Assembly: GCA_013399895.1 (NCBI GenBank)
Contig: VXBA01001116.1
Span: forward strand, 756,132 to 820,131
Direction: 5' to 3'
Origin: Serilophus lunatus
Taxonomy: Eukaryota; Chordata; Aves; Passeriformes; Eurylaimidae
DNA: 64,000 nucleotides
Made by a program: the position numbers and the translations under genes. Below the pieces are notes generated by a model. That model was not told the DNA's origin. It saw only the letters and a list, made by a program, of their open reading frames with translations, and did not search any database. How positions within the stretch are numbered: the stretch's first letter is position 1; the number at the start of each line of letters is the position of its first letter. This document shows positions 49,440 to 62,497 of this stretch, piece after piece.

Positions 49440-52400
49440 TAACCTGTTCAAAGACCCAAAAAGGGTTTGTGGGACCTGTTTTGGGGAAATTCCCTAAATG
49501 CAGAGGCTCTGACCTCTAACATCTTGTGTCAAGTATAGCTGAGATTGAAGAGAAGGGGATAAACTCTTCCCAGTTTTCAACCCCCTTCTTTCTGAGGAAA
49601 GTATTTAAATAACCAAGAGACTTTTAGGTGTGTCAAATGCCAACTAGTGGATGCCTCTAGTTTTAGGCTGATACTGTCACAGGCCACTTCAAGATAAAAT
49701 AGACATGGGTATCTTAACAGTTTTCAGTGTCTTTTTCCAGAAGTGCTTATAAATGAAATCTTGAAGACTTAGGAACTTTTGTAATCCAGACTTAAGTGCA
49801 CATGCTGTTCAGACAAAAAACTAGCATGGTTTAAGTTTCCCCCTTTAATTTGTGTAGAGTCGTTGTTGCACCAGCTGGATTTCTTTTCCTGAACATTATA
49901 ATACTTGCTGAGGGGAGGGCTGGAGCCAAGAACAGGAAAAATATCTGTCCCAAACGAGCCTGTTATTTAGACTAACAAATGGAAGATATAAATACCTTCT
50001 ACTGCTGGGTGAGAATCAAGTCAGAGCTGCTTGGGAACAATCCCAATGTACATGAGAATGACAGGCAAAATGCAACTCCTGTGCTCCACGTGCATGCTAA
50101 TGCTCACCTGCAGGGTTTGCAGCCTTTCAAGAGCTCAGCAGTCAGGGAAGGACCAGTGCTGTGGATGTTTTCTTGTGAGGAAGAAAGACCTGGAGGGAAT
50201 CGACCTCCTGTATCCCAAAACTTTCTGGTGAGGTCTGTGAGTCGCTCAGGTTAACACCTCTCTGTTATTGCTCATGCACTTGCACCTTCTGAAATGCTCT
50301 GCAGGCATCATTGTCTTCAACTGAGGTAAATAATTGTGTTTTACCTTCTGCCTGACTCCTCCAGCACAAGGCTCCTGGGAAGGGCCCTGTTAATCTTATC
50401 CCTTGTGTCTGTGGATGCTCCACCCCACAGGCAGGTCCTGACCTGAGGCTCTGCTGTGCCCTTCACCTTGTGCCCACTGGGCTTTTATCAGCAGCCTCTT
50501 ATGGTAGGTCCTGTGAAAGAGTCTTTGACAGCCCCTCCCCAAAAAATCACAGCTAAATCTCCTTTAGGACTTGTCTTACACACTAGAAAATCAGTTTCCC
50601 CTTTAAAGAAGGCATTTTTTGGTTGGCTATTAGGTTGTGTTTGGAATGCTGGCATATCTTAAATGCTGTTTCAGTTGGCTTGTAGCAATAAGGTAAATTG
50701 TGACAGAGTATTATTTAATTTCAGCTATTTAAACAAAAAAAAAAATCTAAAGTTGAGTCGCACTTTTAAGTGAAAAAAGTTGTGCAATTACCTGTGCTGG
50801 CAAGAAGTGTCTGAGTTAACAGAGTAAATCATCATATGGTATCAATTTTTACTCTTAACAGTTTTATCTGAGAGTATATATTAGATCTTACCTAGAAAAT
50901 GTTAGCTCCAGACTTAGATTAGACCTTGACTTAGATCTGACATGGTCAGTCCCACCTCATAAGAACAGTACAGCTGACGTGATGGCCACAAAAATGAGCC
51001 AGTTGCTGAGACACCCTTCCCAGATGAGGTTAAAAATATTATTTATTGCTTAAGAACCATTCAATAAGGAGTTTGGTGCTAGTTGCTTCCAGTAACACCT
51101 TAACATCAATTGATAACTGCTCAATACATGACTGGGAAATCTGTAATTGCTGAGAAAGGCAAGAGTGTCTGTCTTAGTTCATGCCATTGACATCTGACAT
51201 TAGACTTTGGTAATTTCAGCCAGAAAATTTAATTATTCTACAGATTAAATTTTCCAAAATATTTTTTATCTCAGTCTAAAATGATATTAAAAATTGGTGT
51301 GTTCACTTTGACTTGGAGGATTATTATGCATATACTAAAAGCCTGCATTGAAAGGAACTGAAGAAATCATTATTAAATTCTGTATCTCTTCTTCCAAATT
51401 GTATTTTAGAGAGAGGGGTTATCTACTTTCTTCACCAAGAAATATGCTTCATAATGGACAGCTTAAGAATATCATATATCTTTCTTTTGGGAAACCTTCT
51501 CCCCCTGATAAATCTCAAATATTTTTGGATATATATCCCTCTGGTGATGTGGCCTCATTGGTGGATTCACTTTAGAGCTCCATATCCTGAGGCTTGCTAT
51601 AGTGATTTACACTCCAGAACATTTCTCCCTGCATATCATTTGGAATAGGATTTACTGTAGGAAAAGAATGGAGAAAATTATTTTAAATAATTGAAAATGG
51701 CCAGGAAAACTCTGGCAAAAGAACAGTCTGAAATTCTAGGGTTCAGGACTATCTGCAGGTTTGTCACACAAGGGTTTTCTTTCCAGTCTTTGGTGTGTGG
51801 ATGTTCACAAATCATTACAAGACACATCTAACCTTGGGAAGTCTAGCTTTAAAAAAAAAAAGGGAAGACAAAAGCATGAAGCACAGTGGAATATTCTCCA
51901 AATAGAGTGTGATCCCAATCTTACTGTATTTCCCTGTATGGGAAATGCCTCTGATAGACACAATAGATGTGAAATCAGAACCAGAACTATGGTTCCACAC
52001 CACGGATATTGAGATTTAACTCAATAAATACATCAGCAACCCAGGGGTAAACTTTGGTCATCCCGTGCCAAAATAGCACCAGGGTGAAACCTGAGAGCTT
52101 TTTGATGCAGGTACTGCTCAGATGCTAAACTTCAGTGCTGTTACCCTCCATGAGCTGGCCCTGAATGGCAGCTTTCATTTCTTGGATATCTGGAATTTCC
52201 TGCCAGCTCTGTGCTGCAAAGAGGAAGGGGCTGGAAGGAACTTTTAGGTGGGGAGTCTTTTATGTCAGCAGCCCTTGTGGGAGAGAGAAGCAGCATAAAT
52301 CAGTGCAGCTTTGTTTGTCTCCAGCAGGGACTTTCTGTTCCAAGAAAACCTGGCATTTCAGCTGTCACTTCCACTCCTGTTTTTTGGCTTCTGAAACATG

Positions 52401-53830
52401 GGGCTGGAGATTGTAGCTGGGGCAAAACGTCTCAATTTTTCCTGCAGCCCCCAAACCTTCGGCACATTTATGAAAAAAAATAATTTCAAGGGTGTAAAAG
52501 ACTCCTGAGAGTTGTTCATAAGTGTGTATTTCTGGGAGTGTTTTTAGGCTTCATTATAAGGATAAAGGATGCACAGTGTGCTCTGCCTTCCTGCTGTTGT
52601 CCTTCTGCTAAGGACTTGGACTTTGTTCCTCACCACATTCCCCATCAAGGCACTCTGCCTTGGTTAATCAAACTGAAACTCAGGTTTTATTGCAGTGGGA
52701 TTGTTTTTCCTGACTTACTTCACAGAAGCATAAGTGGCCTTTCCACTAAAATTCCCTCTTCCCTCTGTGACATTCAGTCTCTGAGACTTCTCCATGCTTT
52801 CCCACTCTCCATCCAAGACTGCCACATCTCTGGCTTTGTTTGTCTCTTAGTTGCTCAAAATTTTTCAGAATATTCTGCTACAAAAGAATTGCATTTTTAA
52901 CATTTATTGTTATTATTTTTCTTCCCAAATGTGGTGTGTTTTTCTACTCTGGAATAAAATCCACTTCAGAGTGCAACATTTCCCAGGGGAAAAATGATGA
53001 GGAAGAAGCCCAGCTGTAGCCAACTTAATCATGAATGGTGTTTCATCAGAAACCTGCCCTGGCTTCAGACACAATTGTGTGGCTCCTGTCAGTCAAACAC
53101 CCATCTCTTGCCCCAGGCTTACAAAGTGGCAGTGCTTGTCTCCAGCTGGGATTAGTTCCATTTAACCTCTGACAACCTCCACTGGGGAAGAGTTTCACTC
53201 TGTTTCTTGAAGGTTATACTGATCTGTATTTTCTAGCTGGTCTTCTTTAGCCTTTTCCAAAATCTTGAATCAGATTCGCAAAAATGGCCACAATCATTAA
53301 ACACCTTTTATGCGAAGAGAATAACAGAGAGATCAAGAGCAGAGGGGATAAAAACTGAAGGGCAGAGTCCTGCTTTTGCTGAGGTCTATGGCAGCATGGC
53401 AAAGGTGCTGCTTTAGGTGGCTTACAGTCTACAAAGACACTTAATCCATGGTTTGTGTATGGTTTTAACCCACAAATGTTTTAAGAACGATGCACTTCTG
53501 AAGTCTGTATAAACATGTGCAAGCAATGAAAGCTTCTGGAAACAAAGGGACATTTGGTAGGCAAAGGCCAGTTGACCTGTGTATGGAGAGCAAATCTGCC
53601 CTTTTGTGCTGGTTATGCACAGTGTGGCAGCCAAGTTTATATTTGCAAAGAGCCCAGGGCTGGAGAACCAGAGGGAGCTGTGATCTGTCTCCAGATGATG
53701 TTTCAAAGCAGAAATGAATAGAAACAATATTTTGTTTTTTTTGGCTGTGCCTCTTAAGTTGTGCTGTCTTACCTGATACCCCTGCTGCTGCACAGCACCA
53801 GGGACATCCTCTGCCCTGTGGATGGGCAAG
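49440..53830. other. Unique noncoding stretch
   Basis: No gene recognised. The longest frames (120 codons at 52538-52900 on the plus strand, 135 codons at 53422-53829 on the minus strand) show no recognisable family features. Confidence 0.5.
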
Positions 53831-53833
53831 GGA

Positions 53834-53943
53834 GGGCTGCAGACGTGGTGCTGAGGGACATGGTTTAGTGTTGGGCTTGGCAGTGCTGCGTTAGTGGTTG
53901 GGTTGGGATGGTCTTTTCCAACCTTAATTCCGTGATTCTGTGG
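53834..53943 (+). mobile_element. CR1 LINE 3' fragment, older subfamily
   Basis: The markers are gacgtggtgctgagggacat, ggtttagtgttgggcttggc, gttgggatggtcttttccaa and ccttaattccgtgattctg. The 'gggacatggtttagtg' block belongs to a different CR1 subfamily from the copies at 49 and 58 kb. Confidence 0.9.
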
Positions 53944-53949
53944 AGAAGC

Positions 53950-55910
53950 TGGTCATTTGCTCTGTCATCTGCTAAGTACCACAGACTATGATTAGAGACA
54001 AGCAGCTGTGTATTTGTTCTCCTTCTTGATTGAATTTTGACAATCAGCCATAACATTTGTGCAGGTTGGCAGCAGCTTTCCTTGGTTTGATTTATGCTGT
54101 AGCCCTTCCATAATCAGCTCTTTTTTAGTGGAAAACTCTTTCATCTCCATTTTCATGCTTGCCTACAAAAACATACTCTTTTTCAACCAGATGTAACAGG
54201 AAAGAAATATTCTCCTGTTTCTAGTCTCTTCACTTCTCTTACTGTTATGAAACAGATCTACTCAACTTCTGCAGAATTCACTGGTGTTACATTTAATTAA
54301 TCCTAGCATTTTGGTTGTCTAAGCCTTTGGAAATGCAAAGGGCCTGAGGAAAGAAAGACTTTCATTTATTCTTTGTGTCATTTGTAATTATGCCATTTGA
54401 TTTCCCTCGTGGCCTCACAGCTTTCCTTGACTCTCCCTTCCAGGCTGCTTGTGGAAAGGAGCCACCAAGCAACAGCCAAGAGAACCAGAAACAATGGTCA
54501 AGAAAAACTAATTCCTGAGAAAATAAAACCAGTACTGGTTCTTCAGTGCTACAGCTAGAGAAACAATATTGAGTATCTACCTTGTACACCTCAATAGCTG
54601 TCTGCTTTTTCCTCAGAAAGGGAGGAAAACACTGGGCAAATAACCTGGCAGGTGTGACAGTTTCAAGGGAGATGGTATTTCTATTGGACTTTGCAGCTCT
54701 GCAAATTATCCTGCAGGAATAAATGTGTGATAATGTAATGTCTCAGGAAAATAAATTGTTGTAGATGAAAAAGAAACTGTGAGAAAAGAGGCACTTCCAA
54801 GCATAAATACAATAGAGCATTGTCATCACAAAATAGAGCACTGTTGTCACAGAACAGCAGAAATGGGGCTAAATGGGTCCAGAAACCATCTCGGACATGA
54901 ATAATATTGGGACAACTTTAGATCAGTTGAAATGATCCAAGATACGACTTAAAATTATTCTGGTGCTTCGTTTGGGTCTTGATATTTCAGGTATCAACAG
55001 TTTTTTAGATGAACTGTCAGTACAAGTGAGTCTAATTTATATACTCAGTGATGGATATTCAGAAACACAGAGGAAACCCCAGAGTGTTTTCATTCTATTT
55101 ATGTGCTTCATGCTGATGTGCTCCTTCTTTCCTTCAGCAGACACACACTTCCCCTCCAGAGTAGGATATTTCTCCATCTCCCCAGTGCACGTGCTCTTGC
55201 TTGCCAGAGCATGTTGCTGAACTACTTCCATTAGTGTTGTTGTAAATCATAAGGACAGCTAAGATTAGTTAGCACTTTTGGAAGAGGGGTAGTGTCCATT
55301 TGGACACAATTCTATTGCCAATTCTCCATGAGCATCATCTGGTATCCTCATACACATTTGTGAATTGTACATTTTGCAGACATTTTGAAGCGTTGTTCTT
55401 TACATTTTACATCTCCCTCCAAAACACTTTATTCTGAAAAAGGGAGTATTAATGCTTTTCCTGAGATAAAAAGTGTTGATAAAGGTCTGATTTCTAAGAA
55501 TAAAGCTTTCAAGAGAATAAAACAACAGTCTGTTGGAACAGAAGTTTTTGGAAGTAAAAGTGACTTTGTTCCAGTTGGGAATGCAACAGAGAAGTAACAG
55601 CTTGGAAGGTGGAAATGGCCAAATTCTAAGGCAGCAGCCCAGCAGAATAGCACAGCCCCTGACAATTTCATCTATGGTTTGTGACAATTTGACAAAATGT
55701 ATTCTTAAAAAGTATTTGAGTGATAGTTGCTTAAATGACTACGGCCTGGATTACAGTTTAAATCAGCTGGGCCAGAACTTTGAGAAGGTCCCACTTTTTC
55801 AGTAAATATATTTCCCTTTATCTCTCTCTAGAAATAGTTTAAGGCAAGTTTTTTACATTACTTAATGATAACTTCATTGTAACTTTCATAAGCTCATCAA
55901 CAGTCTTGGC
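53950..55910. other. Unique noncoding stretch
   Basis: No gene recognised. It contains the 21-bp duplication listed separately. Confidence 0.5.
54811..54852 (+). repeat. Two-copy tandem duplication, 21-bp unit
   Basis: Units 54811-54831 and 54832-54852 share aatagagca-tgt--tcaca and match at about 17-18 of 21 positions. Confidence 0.8.
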
Positions 55911-55917
55911 TCCCCTG

Positions 55918-56036
55918 GAACTGGAGCTGGATAAGGTGATCCTTTCCTGCCCTGAGCTGCTGGCTCTTTTTTGTGTGCATTCAGCACTGGGTCACCTTTA
56001 AGGTCCCTTCCAACCCAAGCCATTCTATGATTCTGA
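55918..56036 (+). mobile_element. CR1 LINE 3'-end relic, possibly two tails
   Basis: Bases 55985-56036 are a clear CR1 terminus (gcactgggtcacctttaagg, tcccttccaacccaagcc, attctatgattctga). The earlier segment 55918-55950 (gaactggagctggataaggt, gatcctttcc) also resembles the last part of CR1. Either one copy carries an insertion or two tails lie in tandem. Confidence 0.8.
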
Positions 56037-56039
56037 GAT

Positions 56040-58080
56040 TCAAAGACATAACAGCTTGATGCCCACCACAGGGTTAGGAAAACATGCAGTTTAATTTCTC
56101 TTTCCACAGTCAGTGCTGTTGTTGCCTAATCTCATTTTTCCTCACATGCTCACCGAAGTTGCTTTCCAACAAATTTTTTTTCCCAGAAAGGGTTGGTTGA
56201 CTTCAGCCATAGTTACAAACTATGGGATTTGTGCTTTGAACACATGAAACACCACACAGGGCTGAAAGAATTCTGAAATACTGTCCCCTGGGTTGCACAA
56301 CCTGGGTGATGCAAACTGATATAAAACCTCTCTGTGTGTACTGCAGAGTTTACTGTCCTGCCTGTGGCACACGTCTAAATGTGAGGAAGCAATCGGGAAG
56401 GCTTGGGACCTGGCGTTTGGGGCACAACATCCCCAATATCATCACCATCGTCATCATCTCCCCATACTGCCAGCACACAGTGGTTTGGAAAATGAGCTCT
56501 GGGGGAGGCATGGCTCCTCTTGTGTGCTCTCCTCCCCTCTGGGGACTGCTCCTGCCCTTTGGCCATGGCTGAAGCAGCATAAATATCTACTCAACACCAC
56601 TTGTTTTTTCCTGCTTGTTCTCACACCTTCTCCTTGTGTTGTTCTTCACTGGGTATTTTGCTCTTCCTCAAGCAGAACCTTTGCTCAGTTAGGGACTGGC
56701 AAACTCACTTCAAAGCCACCCCTGTCGACTCAAGATGCTTGAGGAAGAGCTGTGGGGGGAAATGCTGAAGTCAGGGAGGTCTGCAGCATAACCAGTCCAG
56801 GTGAAGGTTTGCAGGACAGCAGACACGTGCACTGTATGGCCATGTATCACTTACAACGGTGGCAACATGGTCTTTAAAGCCTCTTCTGTTTTCCTACTTC
56901 TCCATCTGGAGTTTGAGCCCCAAGACTGACCAAGGGCAGGTGGTGGTTTTGGGCTTGTTAGGACACAATCTGCTGGCTTGGCCAGGAGTTGATAAATGGC
57001 TCCCCAGGAATAGTGAATTCTTCTGCAATGGAAGTGGACTGAGCTTCCATTCCTGGCACTGGAGCCCCTCTCTGTGTATTATATTGTGCTTTACTATAAT
57101 AAGGAGCAACGAGGTCTGTTTGTGTATGCAGCCCCTCACCAAGGCATACTAAATAAATATAATGAACTTGTCATGGGGAGCACTTTTGTGGCTTGTGTCC
57201 CGTTTTCCCTTTAAAACATGTTTTCCAAATGTGAGATGAGTGGTCTGAGGGGAGTTCAGGGAATAGCCTATAGTGTTACAATTCCTGTGAGCACGTACTG
57301 AATCATTCCAGCAAGTCTGCAAGCCAGCAAGATCATCATCTGCAATCTACAGAAGGGAAAAGCATGAAGTGCCTTGATCCCTCTGGTTGCAGCCTGTTGT
57401 GCTAGGAAGGGGTTGCACAAAAATAGGACTGGAAAGTAGGTGACAAATGTGAAAAAATAATGAAGGGAGCTAAACCAGCTGGGTCTTCCTCCCTTTTTAA
57501 TTAGATTGTGTTTTTAATCAGCTTCTGTATTTCTGCTCCTGGAGAGGAGGCAGTCTTTCTTGGCAGAGAGGGATTGAGCAGCCAGGTATGATATTTACCC
57601 AGGTATGGTTGGGTAAATATCTGTGTTTAGGTTCCCCCAGGTTTTGGAGCTTACCAGCTGTGTTATCCGAGCTCTGGGTTTTGGAAAAGGAAAAAAAGGG
57701 AAGAAACTTCAAAACAAGACCAGAGTGTCCATTGCCAAAGGGGCACAGAACAACTGTGCCCTGACTTTTGTAGAGATTCTTGGACCATATTCACCACCAC
57801 ACTTAATACCTTGGTTAAGGAGCTTCTACAGCTCACGTATGCAAAATGTTATGGCTGGATCTGAAATGAAGAGCAGGATGGTGATGCTTTGGAGACAAAC
57901 TCTCCCTGTGTAAAGACCAGCAAACCAGAGAAGAGAGTTGCTTAGGGGAAGTTTTCTTTCATAGTCCATGTAATTAGGTTTGTTAACTGCCTGTAAGTAA
58001 GGAAGATGAGCCTCCTGTGTGTCAGCAGGGAACAAAAGATTTTGAATAGCTGGAAGAGTAAACATGAGTATTTAGATGCA
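56040..58080. other. Unique noncoding stretch
   Basis: No gene or transposon recognised. Frames in 56300-56580 are open on both strands and lack motifs. Confidence 0.5.
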
Positions 58081-58081
58081 A

Positions 58082-58318
58082 GCTCCCCAGAGACATTCTG
58101 GACTCCCCATCCCTGGAAGTGAAATCCTTCCCTGGGAGGGTGGGCAGGCCCTGGCACAGGGTGCCCAGAGAAGCTGTGGCTGCCCCATCCCTGGGAGTGT
58201 CCAAGGCCAGGCTGGAGCCCCCTGGGACAGTGGGAGGTGTCCCTGCCCAGGGCAGGGGGTGGAATGGGATGGGCTCTAAGGTCCCTTCCAACCCAAACCA
58301 TTCTGTGCTTCTCTGATT
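58082..58318 (+). mobile_element. CR1 LINE 3' fragment with rearranged 5' segment
   Basis: 58120-58318 is a standard CR1 3' end (gggcaggccctggcacaggg through ttccaacccaaaccattctg). The 38 bases before it (58082-58119: ctccccagagacattctgga, ctccccatccctggaagtg) match a part of CR1 that normally lies downstream, equivalent to 58165-58199. The same CR1 region is thus present twice in the same orientation. This suggests a partial duplication, template switching during insertion, or insertion next to an older relic. Confidence 0.9.
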
Positions 58319-58329
58319 CCATGAATGTG

Positions 58330-61300
58330 AAGATGGTGGTCAAACAAACTGATCCACCTGTGTGACCTGAATCAGATGGATTTCAATGGATTTGTACTTG
58401 TGAGAAGAGAAAGAAACAACTCCTATCACTTCCAGAAGTCACCAGGAATTCAGAGACGAAAATCTTTTCCGTGCCTGCAGTCTCCTAAGGAGGGGTATCA
58501 AACTATCAGACTGATGTCAGAACGTGTTCCCTGGCAGGCAGAGGCACGTTCTGTGCAGGGCAGTGGTGTGGGGAAGAACACACTGACTATTTTAGTGTGT
58601 TCACAATCCCCTCCTGAACAGGGAACCCAGTTCAAGCCCTCCAGCCCCAGGCACGTTGCTGCTGCTGCTGCTAATTTTAAGGGCCATCTTTGGTATCAGG
58701 GTTTTATGTCTGTAGTAAATAACAAGCAATTCAAATGTCAAGAATAGTTTATCCCTAGGAAAGACTTCTTTTTTCTTTCCTCTGTCTCTTGGAGTTTTAC
58801 CAGTCTGTGAGAATAAATCGTGAAAATTTGAAGGTAACATTTGTTCCAAGGAGATGAGGATCAGTGTGTTCCCTTGGCTCCCTTCTTAGCTGAAAAAGGG
58901 TGAGGGACAGAAAAGGAGCATGTAGCTTAATAGGAAATCAAAACTGTTCTGTGAATGTGTGTCTGGTCTGGCTTACTCATGACTGTGATACACGTGTAAA
59001 ATATGCTGGTGGTGCTACAGTCAAAAATACAGCTTGCCAACACCACTGAATTACTATTTATTTCCCTTTAATTCCACTGGGTGTGACATTTATGTCCAAA
59101 TACATCTATCATTTAGTTGGAGTTTTCATTAGCCCTACTACAGCTCTGAAAGGCTATTTAAGTTTTTGCATGTGGGAATGACCAGCAGTGAAGATTTCAG
59201 GGTACTTTTACATTTTGACCTGACTTGACTTCGTTTCAAAGCAACAAGTCTTTTCTGCTTTAAAGCAAGTCTTTTCTTTTCCAGAATAAATGAAACCATA
59301 CATAATCTTACCCTTTTAAAAACCTCCTGGTCTTCCTTTAGGGGAAATCATAGTGTTTTAATCACTGAGCTTGTCAAAGGTAAGTACTGTCATGTATGAG
59401 TGATGTGACAGGCTCCTATGACTATTGATGTATGATGTAAATAGGTGATGCAGAGGACCATGTTTAGATTTTATGTGCTTACACTGTTTTGAAAAAGGGA
59501 TCATACAGCCCAATTAGGCCTCACAAATTAGTGAACTGGTCGACAGCTGAACTACACAAACATGGCAATTCACTGAAATGCTGTGGCAGCTGGATATGCT
59601 TCCAGCTGGGGATAGACACTGAAGGCTTCCCACTCAGAGCTGGGCTGCAAGGAAAACCTCTTTTCCTGTGGAACAGCTTCCAAAGAGCCCTTTCAAGTAA
59701 CAGAAATGATGTGGCACGAGGAGATGCTCTTGTAGAAAGTTCTGAACTTGACACAGGGTAAGTAACTTCCCCACTGCTTAATTAAGTAATTATCTTCTCT
59801 ACTGACATACCAGCAGCTGGCAGGAGTAGTTGTGTCACTGGAAATGTTTATACCCAGGTCCTTGAGAACATGTTGGAGCCTCCCTCCCACACCAGGGGGA
59901 ATTATGAGAGTTAGTAACAGGCTCTTTTGGAAGTCTTTTTTATTCAGATCAAGGAAGTGCTGGACAATCTTCCTACAGCTACTGGTGAATTAGGAGGAAA
60001 TAAGCAAGATGCATTGCCAAAGGCTCTTTTATAAGTGACTGAAGCCCCAGTGAAGGCTCAGCCTGGCTGAAAACTGAGAAATACAGATGTGCCTTTGAGC
60101 ACACAAACCTTTCGGGTCTGAAACAGAGTCAAAAAATTAAACATTGAGTTATAGGTTAGTTCTTCGTGTGACATTGGTCATGTTGGACCTGAGGAAGATC
60201 TTCCCTGTCTAAAACAATGTGGTTTTTTCCCAGCTGTTAGCAGGTCTTGCAGAATGACTGCATTTCTCCACACATTTTGCCTTGGGGTACCATGAAAAAA
60301 AAAGGTGCTATTTATAAAATACAACAATTGTAGTCAAGTAAACAATTCAGGCTGCATGTTAAAAACCTTTGTACCCCTGTGTAGATGCACCTTTCATACC
60401 CAGCACGCTGATTACATTGCAGTACATCACACATGGAACCTATATGGGCCTCCCAATGGATGTTGGAAGCACTCACCAACTGTGTCTGGAATGATTAACA
60501 ATGCTCAAGTAAAAGGAGAAAAGGGAGGAAAAAACCACTCAGGGCTGGAAAACCTTCCTTAGCTGGGAATGTTTTGACTAGATAATGTGAATTCACTGCT
60601 TGAGTATGAGAAGCAGGTTCAGGTCATGCTTTCCTGGCTTCTGGTTGTTTTTACCATGGTTAGCATTTTAAATCATTAAAAAGATGTTGGTTCTGTTTTC
60701 TCTCTAGAGTAGTTATGGTGTGAAAGGGAGAAAAGGGGAAGGAATCACTAGATCATGGTAAGCCTTTTTAGGCACCAGTGTGTGCCCTCCCACTGATGCC
60801 AGTGGGACAGGACTGGAGAACTGTGAACAAACTGGAAGAACAGAAGCCCCAGAGCAATTATTTCCCCCACCACACTGCAATTCCATCTGGTGGTGACAGT
60901 ATATTTCCACTGCTCCCTGGTTGTGGCCCAGGAGGTAGAAAGGGCATTCAAGGAACAATAACTGTTCCAAGAACATGAAATCTCGTGTGTTTCCTCCTCT
61001 ACCAGCTGCGTCTGCCCAGTTGCTTATCAGTCTCTCCAGAATATCAGGCCTTCACAGTGATCCCAGCTCTTACTCATGCTTCACTCATTTCCCAACATGG
61101 CTATCAGTGCATTCCAACTCAGACTTCCTAAATCCCCACTCTGAGGTTGAGGTGATTTAGAGTGCAGATGGGGATGGAAGTTGATGTAACACTAATTCAC
61201 AGCGAGCACGTGCAAGGGCACAGAACACTCTGTGTGCCCAAAGAACACGTTGTGTTTCAGCATCCACAATATTTAGGCAAAAGGATGAGGTCCCAAGGTG

Positions 61301-62400
61301 GAAATACTTATTTATTGCTCTTTGAAAATGACACAGTCCAATCCAAGAGTTTAAAGATGTCTTGTGGAAAAGCTCTACCAAGTGGGTGTGCCCAAAGCTG
61401 TACCTGCCCTTTCCTTCTCACAGCATTTACAGCTCAACTGTCCAGGTACTTTTGGTTTCTGATCTCTCTTTTGAATGAGAAAAAGGAAAGAAAAATGGTT
61501 TTTAGATTCTGAAGAAATAATGTTATAAGTTTGAACAACAAATGGCAAATAAGAAGAGGCCTGTTAGTGTGAATAAAATGTGAACAGGAAAGGTTTTTGC
61601 AACACATGTCTTCATGTCAATGGCTTTTAGCTTCTCAGAACTAAAAATTTGCCATTATTTATTATAAATAGTAGTAAATAGAATATAACTGCTTAGTATA
61701 AAAAGTTACCAGGTGATTCTTTGCATATTTTGAACACGTATACACCTGACAATCAAAACCCAAGAACCCTCAGGAATTTCCCTTCCCCTGTTTAGGAACA
61801 GTACCTTGGAAATCCAAAACTGAGCTGCTTTGATGAAACATCTGGAGCAGTTAAAGCCTGAGGAACAGATTTTGCCTCTCCCCAGATCTCCTGCACAGCT
61901 CGAGGGTTGTATGTGTGCACAGCATGGTCACAGACCCCCAGCTCTGTATTTCCCTGATCCTGCCAGGGGGAATTTGTTTAACCCAAACTGGAGAATCTAG
62001 TTTTCCTGACTCCAGATTTCAAAGATTTTGTGTAAGTAACCCTGATGGTGATTTAGATATGCTGGTACATGTGAGACAGGACAAAGGCCATAATTAGTAA
62101 TAATCTTTTTTCCTAATTGTGGGGTAACCTGGGCTGGAGAAGGTGAGTTTTTCAAACCAGAATGACAACAGTGGACACACCTTTCAGTGTGTTTTACTGC
62201 CATCTTTGTTCACTCTGAATCACAAGCCTTTTCAGAACATCCACAAACTGTGCTGACAGACAATCCTCTCAAATGCAGACATCATGAAGCCACAGTTACC
62301 TGATGTTCTCAAACCTGTCAGGCATTATTAAAGGAGTCACTAGACCACTGAAAGTGTGCAAAATTAAGAAATAAATGCTAATGGCAGGTATTACTTCAAG
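58330..62400. other. Unique noncoding stretch
   Basis: No gene recognised. It contains (GCT)5 at 58657-58672. A perfect splice-donor match (GTAAGT) ends the open frame at 59489-59761, but there is no other support for an exon. Confidence 0.5.
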
Positions 62401-62403
62401 TAA

Positions 62404-62409
62404 TTTAAT
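62404..62409 (-). promoter_or_regulatory. Candidate polyadenylation signal ATTAAA
   Basis: Plus-strand TTTAAT, which reads ATTAAA on the minus strand. It lies about 0.88 kb past the stop codon of the candidate terminal exon. The hexamer is common by chance, so the call depends on the exon being real. Confidence 0.25.
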
Positions 62410-62491
62410 CTCTACTAACAATAAGTGTATTCTAATTTAGTTGTTTCCTTCAACTTTTAAAATATTATGACATGCAAACTCCTTGTTCACT

Positions 62492-62497
62492 TTTATT
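62492..62497 (-). promoter_or_regulatory. Candidate polyadenylation signal AATAAA
   Basis: Plus-strand TTTATT, which reads AATAAA on the minus strand. It is the first canonical signal downstream of the candidate stop codon and would give a 3'UTR of about 0.8 kb. Confidence 0.35.

Noticed and set aside
49231..49497. Open frames over the CR1 copies at 41, 49, 58 and 63 kb as proteins
   Set aside because: The same peptides recur at each copy because the DNA is the CR1 3' noncoding end. They are not genes.
59489..59761. Possible exon ending at a perfect GTAAGT donor
   Set aside because: Only one signal. There is no clear acceptor, no recognisable peptide, and the GGTAAGTAACTT context also resembles a reversed MIR fragment, though without the rest of that element.
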